In this document: positions 24,149 to 33,354 of the stretch, piece by piece | Position numbering within the stretch: position 1 is the first letter of the stretch | Layout of the letters: every line of letters starts with the position of its first letter | Source of the DNA: Streptomyces tateyamensis | Lineage (GTDB): Bacteria > Actinomycetota > Actinomycetes > Streptomycetales > Streptomycetaceae | Length of the DNA stretch: 49,899 nucleotides | Reading direction: 5' to 3' | Assembly (NCBI RefSeq): GCF_003205575.1 | Contig: NZ_PYBW01000069.1 | Span: 1 to 49,899, forward strand | Translations under genes and position numbers: made by a program | The notes under the pieces: generated by a model | Database searches by the model: none | Told to the model about the DNA's origin: nothing | What the model saw: only the letters and a program-made list of their open reading frames with translations

Positions 24149-25267
24149 GTGAATCTGCGCGCGCTCAGCAGGGGAGATGCCGCCGTCGCAGTGGCGGCCT
24201 TCGTCCTGCTCATCTCGTCATTCCTGCCGTACGTGTCGGCCGACTGCGCCGCGGACGCGTGCTCGTCGAGCGCCTGGAACAGCGACCTGTTCCCGGTCCT
24301 GCCGTCGGAGTACCTGCTGGGGATCTTCGCCGCGGTGCTCATTCTGCTGCAGCGCCTGCAGGGCGAGGCGGCGAAGACCCGGCAGATCCTGGGCCTGCGG
24401 CTGGACCAGTGGGGCACCTCGTTCGCCGTGGTGGCGCTGTGGACCGCGCTGTGGGCGCTGGGCGCCGGCTCCAACCACTCGTGGGGCGCCTACCTGGGCC
24501 TGCTCGCGGTGCTGGCGCTGGCCGGCGCGGCCGTGGCGGCGCCGCTGGTGCCGGCCCTGCAGGCCCCGCTGCTGCCCGAGGCCCCGGCCGCCCCGCTCGG
24601 CTACCCGCAGCAGGGCGGCTACCCGGCGGGCCAGGCCTTCCCGCAGGCGGGCGGCTACGGCTACCCGGGCCAGCAGCAGGTGCCGGGCCAGAGCTTCGGC
24701 GGCCAGCCGCAGCAGCCCGGTCAGCCGCAGCCGGGCGGCTACGGCTTCCCCGGCCCGGCGATGGGCCAGGGCCCGCTGGGCCAGCCCGGTCCGGGTCAGA
24801 CCTTCGGCGGCCAGCCGCAGCCGGCCCAGGGGCAGGTCTTCGGCGGCCAGCCGCGGCCGGCCGCCGCGGCGCAGCCCGCGCAGGGCTCCCCGTTCGCCCC
24901 GGCCGCGGCCCAGGAGTCGCCGTTCGCCCAGTCCCAGTCCCAGCCGCAGGACGCCTTCGCCGCCCCGGCCCCCGCCGCCGAGGCGCAGGGCGGGGTGCCG
25001 CCGGTCTCGGCCGCCGAGCAGACCGCGGTGCTGCCGCCCGTGGCCAACGGCCCGGCGCCGACCCCGGCCTTCGCGCCGTTCTGGTTCGCGGTGCCCGAGC
25101 CGCGCCGCCTGGCGCCCAAGGACGGCCCGGCCGGGCCGCCGGCGGGCGACCTGCTGCCCGGCACCTGGTACCTGGCGGTCGAGCAGCGCGGCACCGCGCT
25201 GGTCGCCCAGCTGCAGGACGGCAGCCAGGGCGTGCTGCACGACGTCTCCGGCATCCAGCGCGGCTGA
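24149..25267 (+). CDS. Multi-pass membrane protein with Gly/Gln/Pro-rich tail
   Basis: A 372-residue protein with GTG start, with CGAGGGGACC upstream and a TAGACT -10-like box near 24095. Four hydrophobic segments lie at about 11-30, 52-68, 90-108 and 113-138, with two Cys in the first outside loop. The long tail (about 145-315) is rich in GGYP and FGGQP repeats, and a short ordered C-terminal segment includes FWFAVPEPR and WYLAVEQRGTALVAQL. It resembles actinobacterial DUF5336-type proteins. Function unknown. Ends at a strong bidirectional terminator. Confidence 0.8.
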   Translation: MNLRALSRGDAAVAVAAFVLLISSFLPYVSADCAADACSSSAWNSDLFPVLPSEYLLGIFAAVLILLQRLQGEAAKTRQILGLRLDQWGTSFAVVALWTALWALGAGSNHSWGAYLGLLAVLALAGAAVAAPLVPALQAPLLPEAPAAPLGYPQQGGYPAGQAFPQAGGYGYPGQQQVPGQSFGGQPQQPGQPQPGGYGFPGPAMGQGPLGQPGPGQTFGGQPQPAQGQVFGGQPRPAAAAQPAQGSPFAPAAAQESPFAQSQSQPQDAFAAPAPAAEAQGGVPPVSAAEQTAVLPPVANGPAPTPAFAPFWFAVPEPRRLAPKDGPAGPPAGDLLPGTWYLAVEQRGTALVAQLQDGSQGVLHDVSGIQRG

Positions 25268-25281
25268 CGCCCACTCACATC

Positions 25282-25320
25282 GCAAGGGCCCGAGGGGAGT
25301 TGCTCCCCTCGGGCCCTTGC
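25282..25320. terminator. Bidirectional terminator, perfect 18-bp stem
   Basis: GCAAGGGCCCGAGGGGAG (25282-25299) pairs perfectly with 25303-25320 around a 3-base loop, between convergent genes. Also reads as a terminator on the other strand. Confidence 0.85.
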
Positions 25321-25338
25321 GTCAGTGCTGACGCGCAC

Positions 25339-26427
25339 TCAGCAGCAGTCGCCGGACAGTCCGCCCGGCAGCTCCGCGGCGCCGAAGACCGCCACGGTGG
25401 CCGGGTCGCCGCCCAGCGCCGCGACCGCGAGCAGCAGCGCGCCGGCGGTCCAGGTGGTGCGCTCCTCGGGCCAGATCGCCTGGTCCTCGAAGACGTAGCC
25501 GGTCCAGTAGGAGCCGTCCTGGTGGCGCAGCTGCCGGTGGATCCAGCGCACGATCGTCAGCGCCCGCTCCGACTCCCCCACCGCCCACAGGGCCAGGGCC
25601 AGTTCGGCGCTCTCGCCGCCGGTCACCCAGGGCCGGTCGCTGACGCACCGCACGCCCAGGCCCGGCACCACGAAGCGGGACCAGTCGGCCTCGATCCGGG
25701 CCAGCGCCTCGGGGCCGCGCAGCGCGCTGCCCAGCACCGGGTAGTACCAGTCCATCGAGTAGCGGTCCTTGTCGAGGAACCGCTCGGGGTGGCGGGCCAC
25801 CGCGTGGCGCAGCCGTCCGGTGGCCAACTCCCAGTCGGGCTGCGGCTCGTCGAGGTGGTCGGCGATGGCCAGCCCGCACCGCAGCGCGTGCAGGATGCTG
25901 GCCGAGCCGGTCAGCAGCGCCTCCTGCACCGGGGTGCCGTCCTCGTCCAGCCGCCAGGCGATCGGGCCGCCGGGCAGCTGCAGGCCGACCGTGAAGTCCA
26001 GCGCCCGCCGCACGGTGGGCCACAGCTGGCGCAGGAACTGCTCGTCCCCGGTGGCCAGTTGGTGGTGCCAGAGGCCGACGGCCAGGTAGGCGCAGAAGTT
26101 GGTCTCGATCGAGCGGTTGCTCACCTCGTCGACCGGGTCGGCGCCGTCGCCGAAGTAGCCCGCGTACCAGGAGCCGTCCGGGTTCTGCCGCTCGGCCAGC
26201 CAGCGGTAGGCGCGCTCGGCGGCCCGGTGCTCGCCGGCCGCGTCCAGCGCCATCGCGGCCTCGGTGTGGTCCCACGGGTCCAGGTGGCCGCCGGTGAACC
26301 ACGGGATCGCACCGTCGGGGCGCTGCTCGGCCAGGATGCTGCGCACCGTGGCCCTGACCTGCTCGGCGTCCAGCAGGCCCGGCAGCAGCAGGCTCTGGGG
26401 CGCGGCCACCCCGTCGGGGATGGTCAC
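25339..26427 (-). CDS. Alpha/alpha-toroid (prenyltransferase-like/glycoside-hydrolase-like) protein
   Basis: A 362-residue protein; GTG 26427 overlaps the methyltransferase stop by four bases. The sequence is made of repeated helix pairs with QNPDGSW (near residue 80), HQDGSYW and DPWDHTEAAMALD, i.e. QDGSW-type repeats of an alpha6/alpha6 toroid seen in prenyltransferase/squalene-cyclase-like and some glycoside hydrolase families. No DxDD cyclase motif is present. With GT4 and methyltransferase upstream it probably acts on, or senses, the glycan or lipid product; enzymatic role unproven. C-terminus ends GDCC. Confidence 0.8.
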   Translation of the reverse strand: MTIPDGVAAPQSLLLPGLLDAEQVRATVRSILAEQRPDGAIPWFTGGHLDPWDHTEAAMALDAAGEHRAAERAYRWLAERQNPDGSWYAGYFGDGADPVDEVSNRSIETNFCAYLAVGLWHHQLATGDEQFLRQLWPTVRRALDFTVGLQLPGGPIAWRLDEDGTPVQEALLTGSASILHALRCGLAIADHLDEPQPDWELATGRLRHAVARHPERFLDKDRYSMDWYYPVLGSALRGPEALARIEADWSRFVVPGLGVRCVSDRPWVTGGESAELALALWAVGESERALTIVRWIHRQLRHQDGSYWTGYVFEDQAIWPEERTTWTAGALLLAVAALGGDPATVAVFGAAELPGGLSGDCC

Positions 26428-27158
26428 GCGCGGGCCCGCTGCGGCTTGCTGGCGTAGGCCACGAAGCTCTTGCCGATCACCGGGTTGAGCGCCGCCTCGG
26501 CGGCCTTGGTGAGCTTGCTGATCACCGGGGTGCCGACGATGTCCCAGACCAGCAGCTGGTGGTACGCCTTCACCGCCGGCGACTTGTCGTTGTTGACGCC
26601 CACCGCGCACTTGATCCACCAGTACGGCGAGTGCAGCGCGTGCGCGTGGTGGGTGCCGTACGGCTTCAGCCCGGCGCCGCGCAGCTTGTCCAGCAGCTCG
26701 TCGCCCCGGTAGATCCGGATGTGGCCGCCCTCCACCTCGTGGTACTCGTCGCTCAGCGCCCAGCAGATCTTCTCCGGGAGCCAGCGCGGCACCGTGACGG
26801 CCAGCAGCCCGCCCGGCTTGAGCACCCGGAACATCTCGGCGAGCACGCCCTTGTCGTCGGGGATGTGCTCCATCACCTCGGAGATGATGATCTTGTCGAA
26901 GGAGTCGTCCTCGAACGGCAGGTTGAGCGCGTCGCCCTCCATCGCCACCGCCGAGGCGCCCTCGGGCGCCTCGCCGGCCTCGGCCATGGCGTCGAACCAC
27001 TTCTTGACCTCGGCGATCTCCTCGCCGTTCTGGTCCAGCGCGACCACGTCGGCGCCGCGGCGGTAGCACTCGAACGCGTGCCGGCCCCCGCCGCAGCCCA
27101 GGTCGAGCACCCGATCGCCGGGGGCGAGCGGGAAGCGGGAGAAGTCGACGGTCAGCAC
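26424..27158 (-). CDS. Class I SAM-dependent methyltransferase
   Basis: A 244-residue protein; GTG 27158 chosen with GGGAG seven bases upstream, where family-like sequence begins. RVLDLGCGGGRHAFE is motif I; VALDQNGEE, EGDALNLPFEDDSFDKIIISEVMEHI and VLKPGGLLAVTVP are the later Methyltransf_11 motifs. The C-terminal HSPYWWIKC region is a family extension. It lies between GT4 and the toroid gene in a leftward operon, so a glycolipid or polysaccharide methylation role is likely; substrate not identifiable. Confidence 0.92.
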   Translation of the reverse strand: MLTVDFSRFPLAPGDRVLDLGCGGGRHAFECYRRGADVVALDQNGEEIAEVKKWFDAMAEAGEAPEGASAVAMEGDALNLPFEDDSFDKIIISEVMEHIPDDKGVLAEMFRVLKPGGLLAVTVPRWLPEKICWALSDEYHEVEGGHIRIYRGDELLDKLRGAGLKPYGTHHAHALHSPYWWIKCAVGVNNDKSPAVKAYHQLLVWDIVGTPVISKLTKAAEAALNPVIGKSFVAYASKPQRARA

Positions 27159-27204
27159 TGCGGGGCTCCCATACGAGGTTTCTGACGGAGAGTGGGGAAC
27201 AAGC

Positions 27205-28530
27205 TCAGAGGTAGCGCCAGCCGGGGCCGCTGCGGGCCCGCTGCCCGGCGCCGGTGGCGATGGCCGCCCGGTACCGCTCGACGGTCTGCGCGGCGGCCCG
27301 CTCCCAGCTGAACCGCGCCAGCACCCGCTCCCGGCCGGCCGCGGCGAGCCGGGAGCGCAGCTCGGGGTCGTCCAGCAGCCGGCCGATCGCCTGGGCCAGC
27401 GCCCCGGCGTCACCGGGCGGCACCGCCAGGCAGCTCTCGCCGTCCGGCCCGGCCACCTCGGGGATCGCCCCGCCGGTGCTGGCCACCAGCGCGGTGCCGC
27501 TCGCCATCGCCTCGGCGGCCGGCAGCGAGAAGCCCTCGTAGAGCGAGGGCACGCAGGCCACCTCGGCGGACCGGAACAGGTCCACCATCTGCTGGTCCGT
27601 CAGACCGGTGCGGAACTCGATGTACGGCTCCAGCCCGAACCGCTTCACCGCGTCGGCCACCGGGCCCTCGCCCTGCTTCTTGCAGACCACCACCAGGTGG
27701 GCCTCGCGCTCGGTGCGGATCTTGGCCAGCGCCTCCACCAGGTGGACCAGGCCCTTCAGCGGGACGTCCGCGCTGGAGGTGGTGACGATCCGTCCGGGCA
27801 CCACCGGCACCCGCGCGTCGGGCGCCCAGAGCCGGGTGTCGGCGCCGATCGGGACCACCGCGACGTTCCCGGGGGCCGCGCCCAGCTGCGCCACGATGCC
27901 GTCCCTGGAGCTGCCCGAGACGGTGATGATGTGCTCGAGGCGGGCGGCCACCCGGCGCTGCATCCGGGTGAAGGAGTACCAGCGGCGCAGCGAGAGCCGG
28001 CGCAGCGGGGTGCGGGCCGCGGCCAGCTCCAGCCGCAGGTCCTCGGTGACCGGGTGGTGCACCGTGGTGACCAGCGGGAAGCCGTGCCGCTCCAGGCCGA
28101 GCAGGCCGTAGCCCAGGGTCTGGTTGTCGTGCACCACGTCGTAGCGGCCGCGGTGGCGGGCCAGGTACTGGCGGGCCCGCAGCGAGAAGGTCAGCGGCTC
28201 GGGGAAGCCGCCGGTCCACATGGTGGCGACCTCCAGCAGGTCCACCAGCGAGCGGTACTCGGCGAGCGCCGGGGTGCGGAACGGGTCCTCAGGCCGGTAC
28301 AGGTCCAGGCTGGGCAGCTCCACCAGGCGCACCGAGCCGGGCCCCGCCACTTCGTCCAGCACCGGGTAGGGCTGGGCACTGATCACGTCGACCTGGTGCC
28401 CGAGCCGGGCCAGCTCCCGCGAGAGGTGGCGCACGTAGACGCCCTGGCCGCCGCAGAACGGGTCGCCGCGGTAGGACAGCAGCGCGATCCGCAGTGGCCG
28501 CTCGGCGGTGGCGGGTGGCTGCCCTGTCAT
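27205..28530 (-). CDS. Glycosyltransferase family 4 (GT-B)
   Basis: A 441-residue protein; ATG 28530 with GAAGGGGCC upstream. N-terminal RIALLSYRGDPFCGGQGVYV is the acceptor-side GGxGxxV loop; PSLYEGFSLPAAEAMASG near residue 310 is the GT4 donor-binding EX7E-type motif. No membrane segments. It transfers a sugar from a nucleotide sugar with retention, by family. First gene of a leftward operon with methyltransferase and toroid protein; divergent from the ECF operon. Confidence 0.93.
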   Translation of the reverse strand: MTGQPPATAERPLRIALLSYRGDPFCGGQGVYVRHLSRELARLGHQVDVISAQPYPVLDEVAGPGSVRLVELPSLDLYRPEDPFRTPALAEYRSLVDLLEVATMWTGGFPEPLTFSLRARQYLARHRGRYDVVHDNQTLGYGLLGLERHGFPLVTTVHHPVTEDLRLELAAARTPLRRLSLRRWYSFTRMQRRVAARLEHIITVSGSSRDGIVAQLGAAPGNVAVVPIGADTRLWAPDARVPVVPGRIVTTSSADVPLKGLVHLVEALAKIRTEREAHLVVVCKKQGEGPVADAVKRFGLEPYIEFRTGLTDQQMVDLFRSAEVACVPSLYEGFSLPAAEAMASGTALVASTGGAIPEVAGPDGESCLAVPPGDAGALAQAIGRLLDDPELRSRLAAAGRERVLARFSWERAAAQTVERYRAAIATGAGQRARSGPGWRYL

Positions 28531-28812
28531 GGTCGGCCCCTTCTGCCCACGCCCGCCGGGCCGAGCGTGTGAACACTGAGAGACCTCGAAGATACCGGCC
28601 CGTAGCTTTGCGGACCGACCGGGGGAAGGTGATTCACGCCACGCCTGGTGCACCCGTTCGACCAGCGCCGGCAGGCCTCGCAGGGCCCGGTGGCCGGTCG
28701 GGGCGCCGGGCCCGGTGCGGTTAGAGTCGTAGTCCGGCCGTGCCCGGCCCGGCCGGACCGGCAGCGGGGCCCGTGCGGCCGCCCGCTGTCCACCGAAAGG
28801 TCCGTCACCCCG

Positions 28813-30039
28813 ATGCTCACCCCCGTCCGCACCGGCGCCGCCCTGCTGACCGCCACCCTGCTGACCGGCCTGGCCGCCGGCCCCGCGTCGGCCGACGCCA
28901 CCGCCTCCCCCTCGGCCGCCCCGGTGACCGCGCCGGCCGCGCTCTACGGCAAGGGCGACCCGGCCTACGACGGCGTCTGGCGGCAGTCGCTCGCGCTGAC
29001 CGCGCTGAGCGCGGCCAAGGTGACGCCGGCCGACGCGGCGGTGGACTGGCTGACCGGGCAGCAGTGCGCGGACGGCGGCTGGCCCTCGTTCCGCGCCGAC
29101 CGGACCGCCGCCTGCACCCCGGCCACCGAGGACAGCAACGCGACCGCCGTGGCCGTGCAGGCGCTGGTCGCGCTCGGCGGACACCAGCAGCAGGTGGACG
29201 AGGGCGTGGCCTGGCTCAAGGCCAACCAGAACGCCGACGGCAGCTGGGCGTACAACCCGGGCAATCCCGGCGACGCCGACTCCACCGGCCTGGCGGTCAG
29301 CGCGCTGCGCGCCGCTAAGACCGACCCCGGCACGGTGGCCAAGTCCGGTCACACCGGCCTGCAGGCGCTGGCCGCCCTGCAGTTGGGCTGCGACACCGCC
29401 GCCGACCAGCGTGGCGCGCTCGCCTACCAGGCCACCGCCGGCTCCCCGCTCACCGCGAACCCGCTGGCCACCGCGCAGGCCGCGCTGGCGCTGGCCGGCG
29501 GCGGGCTGCCGGTGCCGGTCGGCAGTGCGGACGGCACCGCTCCGAAGGGCTGCGAGGCCTCGGCCGCCCCGGCCGAGAACGCCGCCGGCTACCTGGCCGC
29601 CACGCTCGCGGCCAACGGCCAGCACCTGATGCTGGCGATGCCGGGGGCCACCCCGACGCCGGACTACGCGGCCACCTCGTGGGCGGCGCTGAGCCTGGTG
29701 CGGGCCGGACACCCGTTGCAGGCCAAGGCGGCGGCCGACTGGCTGGCGGCGAACGCCGGGTCCTGGGCCAAGGGGACGAACGGCCCGGACGCCGCGGCCA
29801 CCGCGGTCCTGCTGCTGACCGCCCAGGCCACCGGCGCCGACCCGCACTCCTTCGGCGGCACCGACCTGGTCAAGCAGCTCACCGAGGCCGGCCCGGCGCC
29901 CAAGGCGAGCGCCCCGGCGGCCACGGGCGCCGCCAAGAAGTCCGGTTCCTCCTCCTCACTCTGGACCATCGGTGTCGGTCTGCTGATCGGTGCCGGCGGC
30001 GGGCTGCTGATCAGCCTGAACCGCAAGCGCGCCAAGTGA
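28813..30039 (+). CDS. Secreted, membrane-anchored alpha-toroid repeat protein (prenyltransferase/squalene-oxidase repeats)
   Basis: A 408-residue protein; ATG 28813. Signal peptide (hydrophobic 9-23, cleavage near SADA). The body contains repeated QxxDGGWPSF, NQNADGSWAY and DSTGLAVSALRAAK units, an alpha/alpha toroid. A Gly-rich linker leads to a C-terminal TM helix (about 383-400) and RKRAK, anchoring it to the outer face of the membrane. First gene of an ECF-transporter operon. The fold is shared with the cobalamin carriers intrinsic factor and transcobalamin, so an extracellular ligand-capture role is suggested (inference). Confidence 0.88.
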   Translation: MLTPVRTGAALLTATLLTGLAAGPASADATASPSAAPVTAPAALYGKGDPAYDGVWRQSLALTALSAAKVTPADAAVDWLTGQQCADGGWPSFRADRTAACTPATEDSNATAVAVQALVALGGHQQQVDEGVAWLKANQNADGSWAYNPGNPGDADSTGLAVSALRAAKTDPGTVAKSGHTGLQALAALQLGCDTAADQRGALAYQATAGSPLTANPLATAQAALALAGGGLPVPVGSADGTAPKGCEASAAPAENAAGYLAATLAANGQHLMLAMPGATPTPDYAATSWAALSLVRAGHPLQAKAAADWLAANAGSWAKGTNGPDAAATAVLLLTAQATGADPHSFGGTDLVKQLTEAGPAPKASAPAATGAAKKSGSSSSLWTIGVGLLIGAGGGLLISLNRKRAK

Positions 30040-30668
30040 CCCTGCGCCCGGCCGGACCGGTCCTGGGCATCCTGCTGGCCGGCGCGCTCGTGCTGGTCGC
30101 CGCTGCGCCCGCGAGCGCGGCGGCGTACCGGTACTGGTCGTTCTGGCGGTGGACCGGTTCCGGCTGGGCCTACCAGCAGCAGGGGCCGGCGGTGTTCGTG
30201 CCCGGGGACGGGGCGGTGGACGGGTGGCGGTTCGCACTCAGCCCGGACGGCGGGCAGCAGGCCGCGCGGCCCGGCGCCTCCGCGGAGTTCGCGGCAATCT
30301 GCGCCGGCACCGCACCCCGGGACGGCTACAAGCGGGTCGCGGTGCTGCTGGACTTCGGCACCACTGCTGACGCACTGTCAACTATCCAGCCGCCTGCGGC
30401 CCGTACCGCCTGCGCCCAGCTGCGCCCGGGGGCCACCTCGGCCGAGGCGCTGGCCGCCGTCGCGCCGCCGCTGCGCTACGACGCCAACGGCCTGCTCTGC
30501 GCGATCGCCGGCTATCCGGCCGCGGGCTGCGGCGAGGCCCTGGCCGCGACCCCGGCCGCGCCCGCCGCCCGGCGGACCACCCCCACCGTCCCGCTGGCCG
30601 CCACCCTGACCCTGCTCACCGCCCTGGCCGCCGCGGCCGGCCACCTCGCCAGGCGGCGGCCCGGATGA
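30036..30668 (+). CDS. SCO2322 family secreted protein
   Basis: A 210-residue protein with GTG start overlapping the upstream stop (GTGA). Signal peptide followed by YRYWSFWRW and VDGWRFALS, the conserved core of the actinobacterial SCO2322 family, then a Cys-containing domain and a C-terminal TM segment (about 183-203) with a basic end, so it is anchored outside the membrane. Always seen by me in this gene order with ECF components. Function unproven; a partner of the toroid protein in ligand binding is plausible. Confidence 0.85.
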   Translation: MTLRPAGPVLGILLAGALVLVAAAPASAAAYRYWSFWRWTGSGWAYQQQGPAVFVPGDGAVDGWRFALSPDGGQQAARPGASAEFAAICAGTAPRDGYKRVAVLLDFGTTADALSTIQPPAARTACAQLRPGATSAEALAAVAPPLRYDANGLLCAIAGYPAAGCGEALAATPAAPAARRTTPTVPLAATLTLLTALAAAAGHLARRRPG

Positions 30669-31750
30669 CCCCGCGCACCCTGCACCCGGCCGCCTGGTGG
30701 CTGTGGGCGCTGGGCCTGGCCACCGCCGCCTCCCGCACCACCAACCCGTTCCTGCTGGCCCTGATCGCCACCACGGCCGGCTTCGTGGTGGCCGCCCGCC
30801 GTAGCAGCGCGCCCTGGTCCCGCTCCTACGGCGCCTTCCTGCGCCTCGGCCTGGCGGTGCTCGCGCTGCGCCTGCTCTTCACCCTGCTGCTCGGCTCCCC
30901 GGTCGGCGGCTCGCACACGCTCCTGACGCTGCCTCAACTTCCGCTGCCGCACTGGTTCCAGGGGGTGCGAATAGGCGGGCCGCTGAGCCCGGAGGGCCTG
31001 CTCTTCACGTTCTACGACGCGCTGCGGCTGGCCACCCTGCTGATCTGCCTGGGCGCCGCCAACGCCCTCGCCTCCCCCACCCGGCTGCTCAAGCTGCTGC
31101 CCGGCGCGCTGCACGAGGTCGCGGTGGCCGTGGTGGTGGCCGTCTCCTTCGCGCCCAACCTGGTGGCCGACGTGCGCCGGCTGCGGGCAGCGCGCCGACT
31201 GCGCGGCCGCCCGGACCGGGGGCTGCGCTCGGTGCTGGGCGTCGGCCTGCCGGTGCTGGAAAGCGCCCTGGAGCGCTCGCTCGCGCTTGCCGCCGCGATG
31301 GAGACCCGCGGCTTCGGCCGCACCGCCCCCGTCTCCCCGCGGTTGGCCCTGGCCACCCGCTCCCTGACCATGGGCGGCCTGCTGGCCTGCTGCGCAGGCC
31401 TCTTCGGCCTGCTCGGCGCCGACCGCGCCGGGTGGGCCGCGCCACTGCTCGCCGCCGGAGCGGCCGCGGTGGCCGGCGCCCTCGCCCTGGGCGGGCGGCG
31501 CACCGTGCGCACCCGCTACCGCCCGGACCCGTGGGCCGCCCCCGAGTGGCTGGTGGCCGGCTCCGGGCTCGCGGCCGGTGCCGCCGTGGTGCTGCTCAGC
31601 GGCCGCTACCCGGACGCCTTCACCCCCGGCGTGGTCCCGCTCGTGCTGCCCGCGCTCCCGCTCTACGCGGCCCTGGCCGTGCTCCTCGCGCTGCTGCCCG
31701 CCGTGGCGGCCCCACCCCCGCCCCCGCTCAGGAAGACCGCCCGACCGTGA
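30665..31750 (+). CDS. ecfT: ECF transporter transmembrane component (EcfT)
   Basis: A 361-residue protein; ATG 30665 overlaps the SCO2322-type stop. It has about eight hydrophobic segments, and a coupling-helix region METRGFGR (near residue 215) that matches the A-R-G motif of EcfT proteins contacting the ATPases. Part of an energy-coupling-factor vitamin/metal importer; ends with a Pro-rich tail and a GTGA overlap with the ATPase gene. Confidence 0.9.
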   Translation: MTPRTLHPAAWWLWALGLATAASRTTNPFLLALIATTAGFVVAARRSSAPWSRSYGAFLRLGLAVLALRLLFTLLLGSPVGGSHTLLTLPQLPLPHWFQGVRIGGPLSPEGLLFTFYDALRLATLLICLGAANALASPTRLLKLLPGALHEVAVAVVVAVSFAPNLVADVRRLRAARRLRGRPDRGLRSVLGVGLPVLESALERSLALAAAMETRGFGRTAPVSPRLALATRSLTMGGLLACCAGLFGLLGADRAGWAAPLLAAGAAAVAGALALGGRRTVRTRYRPDPWAAPEWLVAGSGLAAGAAVVLLSGRYPDAFTPGVVPLVLPALPLYAALAVLLALLPAVAAPPPPPLRKTARP

Positions 31751-33354
31751 TCACCTTCGAACAGGTCTCGGTGCAGTACCCGGACGCCGCCGCCCCCGCC
31801 CTGGCCGGGGTGGACCTGACCATCCCCGAGGGCGAACTCTGCCTGCTGGTCGGCCCCTCCGGGGCCGGCAAGTCGACCCTGCTGGGCACGGTCAGCGGCC
31901 TGGTCCCGCACTTCACCGGCGGCACCCTGCACGGCCGGGTCACGGTGGCCGGCCGCGACACCCGCCGGCACCGCCCGCGCGACCTGGCCGACCTGGTCGG
32001 CACGGTCGGCCAGGACCCGGGCGCCCAGTTCGTCACGGACACGGTGGAGGAGGAACTCGCCTACGGCATGGAGTCGCTGGGCCTGGCCCCGGCGGTGATG
32101 CGCCGCCGGGTCGAGGAGACGCTGGACCTGCTGGGCCTGGCCGAGCTGCGCAACCGCCCGCTCGCCGCGCTCTCCGGCGGCCAGCGGCAGCGGGTGGCGA
32201 TCGGCTCGGTGCTGACCGTGCACCCCCGGGTACTGGTGCTGGACGAACCGACCTCCGCGCTGGACCCGGGTGCGGCCGAGGAGGTGCTGGCCGTGGTGCA
32301 GCGCCTGGTGCACGACCTGGGCACCACGGTGCTGCTGGCCGAGCACCGGCTGGAGCGGGTGGTGCAGTACGCGGACCGGATCCTGCTGCTGCCCGGCGAC
32401 GGCCGCCCGGCCCAACTGGGCGATCCCGCCGAGGTGCTGGCCCAGTCCCCGGTGCGGCCGCCGGTGGTGGCCCTGGGCGAGCTGGCCGGCTGGTCGCCGC
32501 TGCCGCTCTCAGTGCGCGACGCCCGCCGCCGGGCCGCCCCGCTGCGCGAGCGGCTCGCCGGCGCCGCCGTCCCGCCGGTCGCGCCCGCCACCCCGGCCGT
32601 CCCGGTGGCCCGGGCCACCCGGCTGACGGTGCGCCGCGGCCCGATCCCCGCGGTGCGCGCCCTGACCCTGACCCTGCACGCGGGCGAGATCACCGCGCTG
32701 ATGGGCCGCAACGGCGCCGGCAAGTCCACCCTGCTCGGCACCCTGGCCGGCCTGCACGCACCCACCGCCGGCACCGCCGTGGTGGCCGGTCTCACCCCGC
32801 ACCGCGCCCGCCCGCGCGACCTGGTCCGCCAGGTCGCCCTGGTCCCGCAGGACCCGCGCGACCTGCTCGCCGCCGAGACCGTCGCCGCCGAGTGTGCCGC
32901 CGCCGACCAGGACGCCGGTGCCCGGCCCGGCAGTTGCCGCGCACTGCTGGCGCGGCTGGCCCCCGGCCTGGCCGACCAGGCCCACCCGCGCGACCTGTCC
33001 GAGGGCGGACGGCTGACGCTCGCGCTGGCGGTGGTGCTCACCGGCGGTCCCGCGCTGCTGCTGCTCGACGAGCCGACCCGCGGCCTGGACTACGCCGCCA
33101 AGGCCCGCCTGGTGGCGATCCTGACCGAACTGGCCGCCGCCGGCACCGCGATCCTGCTGGCCACCCACGACGTCGAACTCGCCGCCGAACTGACTCACCG
33201 CGCCCTGGTCATGGCCGACGGCGAACTGGTCGCCGACGGCCCGTGCGCCGAAGTGGTCACCGCCTCCCCGGTCTACGCCCCGCAGGTGGCCAAAGTCCTC
33301 GCCCCACAGCCCTGGCTGACGGTACGTCAGGTTGCCGAGGGGCTGGCCCGATGA
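31747..33354 (+). CDS. Fused ECF ABC ATPase (two nucleotide-binding domains)
   Basis: A 535-residue protein; GTG 31747 overlaps the EcfT stop. Domain 1: Walker A GPSGAGKS, LSGGQRQR, Walker B LVLDEPTSALD, AEHR. Domain 2: GRNGAGKS, degenerate signature LSEGGRLT, LLLDEPTRGLD, ATHD. It corresponds to EcfA1/EcfA2 fused in one chain, as in actinobacterial ECF systems. The second signature has lost the LSGGQ consensus, so one ATP site may be weaker. Confidence 0.94.
   Translation: MITFEQVSVQYPDAAAPALAGVDLTIPEGELCLLVGPSGAGKSTLLGTVSGLVPHFTGGTLHGRVTVAGRDTRRHRPRDLADLVGTVGQDPGAQFVTDTVEEELAYGMESLGLAPAVMRRRVEETLDLLGLAELRNRPLAALSGGQRQRVAIGSVLTVHPRVLVLDEPTSALDPGAAEEVLAVVQRLVHDLGTTVLLAEHRLERVVQYADRILLLPGDGRPAQLGDPAEVLAQSPVRPPVVALGELAGWSPLPLSVRDARRRAAPLRERLAGAAVPPVAPATPAVPVARATRLTVRRGPIPAVRALTLTLHAGEITALMGRNGAGKSTLLGTLAGLHAPTAGTAVVAGLTPHRARPRDLVRQVALVPQDPRDLLAAETVAAECAAADQDAGARPGSCRALLARLAPGLADQAHPRDLSEGGRLTLALAVVLTGGPALLLLDEPTRGLDYAAKARLVAILTELAAAGTAILLATHDVELAAELTHRALVMADGELVADGPCAEVVTASPVYAPQVAKVLAPQPWLTVRQVAEGLAR

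Noticed and set aside
28560..28812. Cobalamin riboswitch before the ECF operon
   Set aside because: No B12-box-like or other conserved aptamer element could be found; the region has only a TAGAGT promoter-like box.
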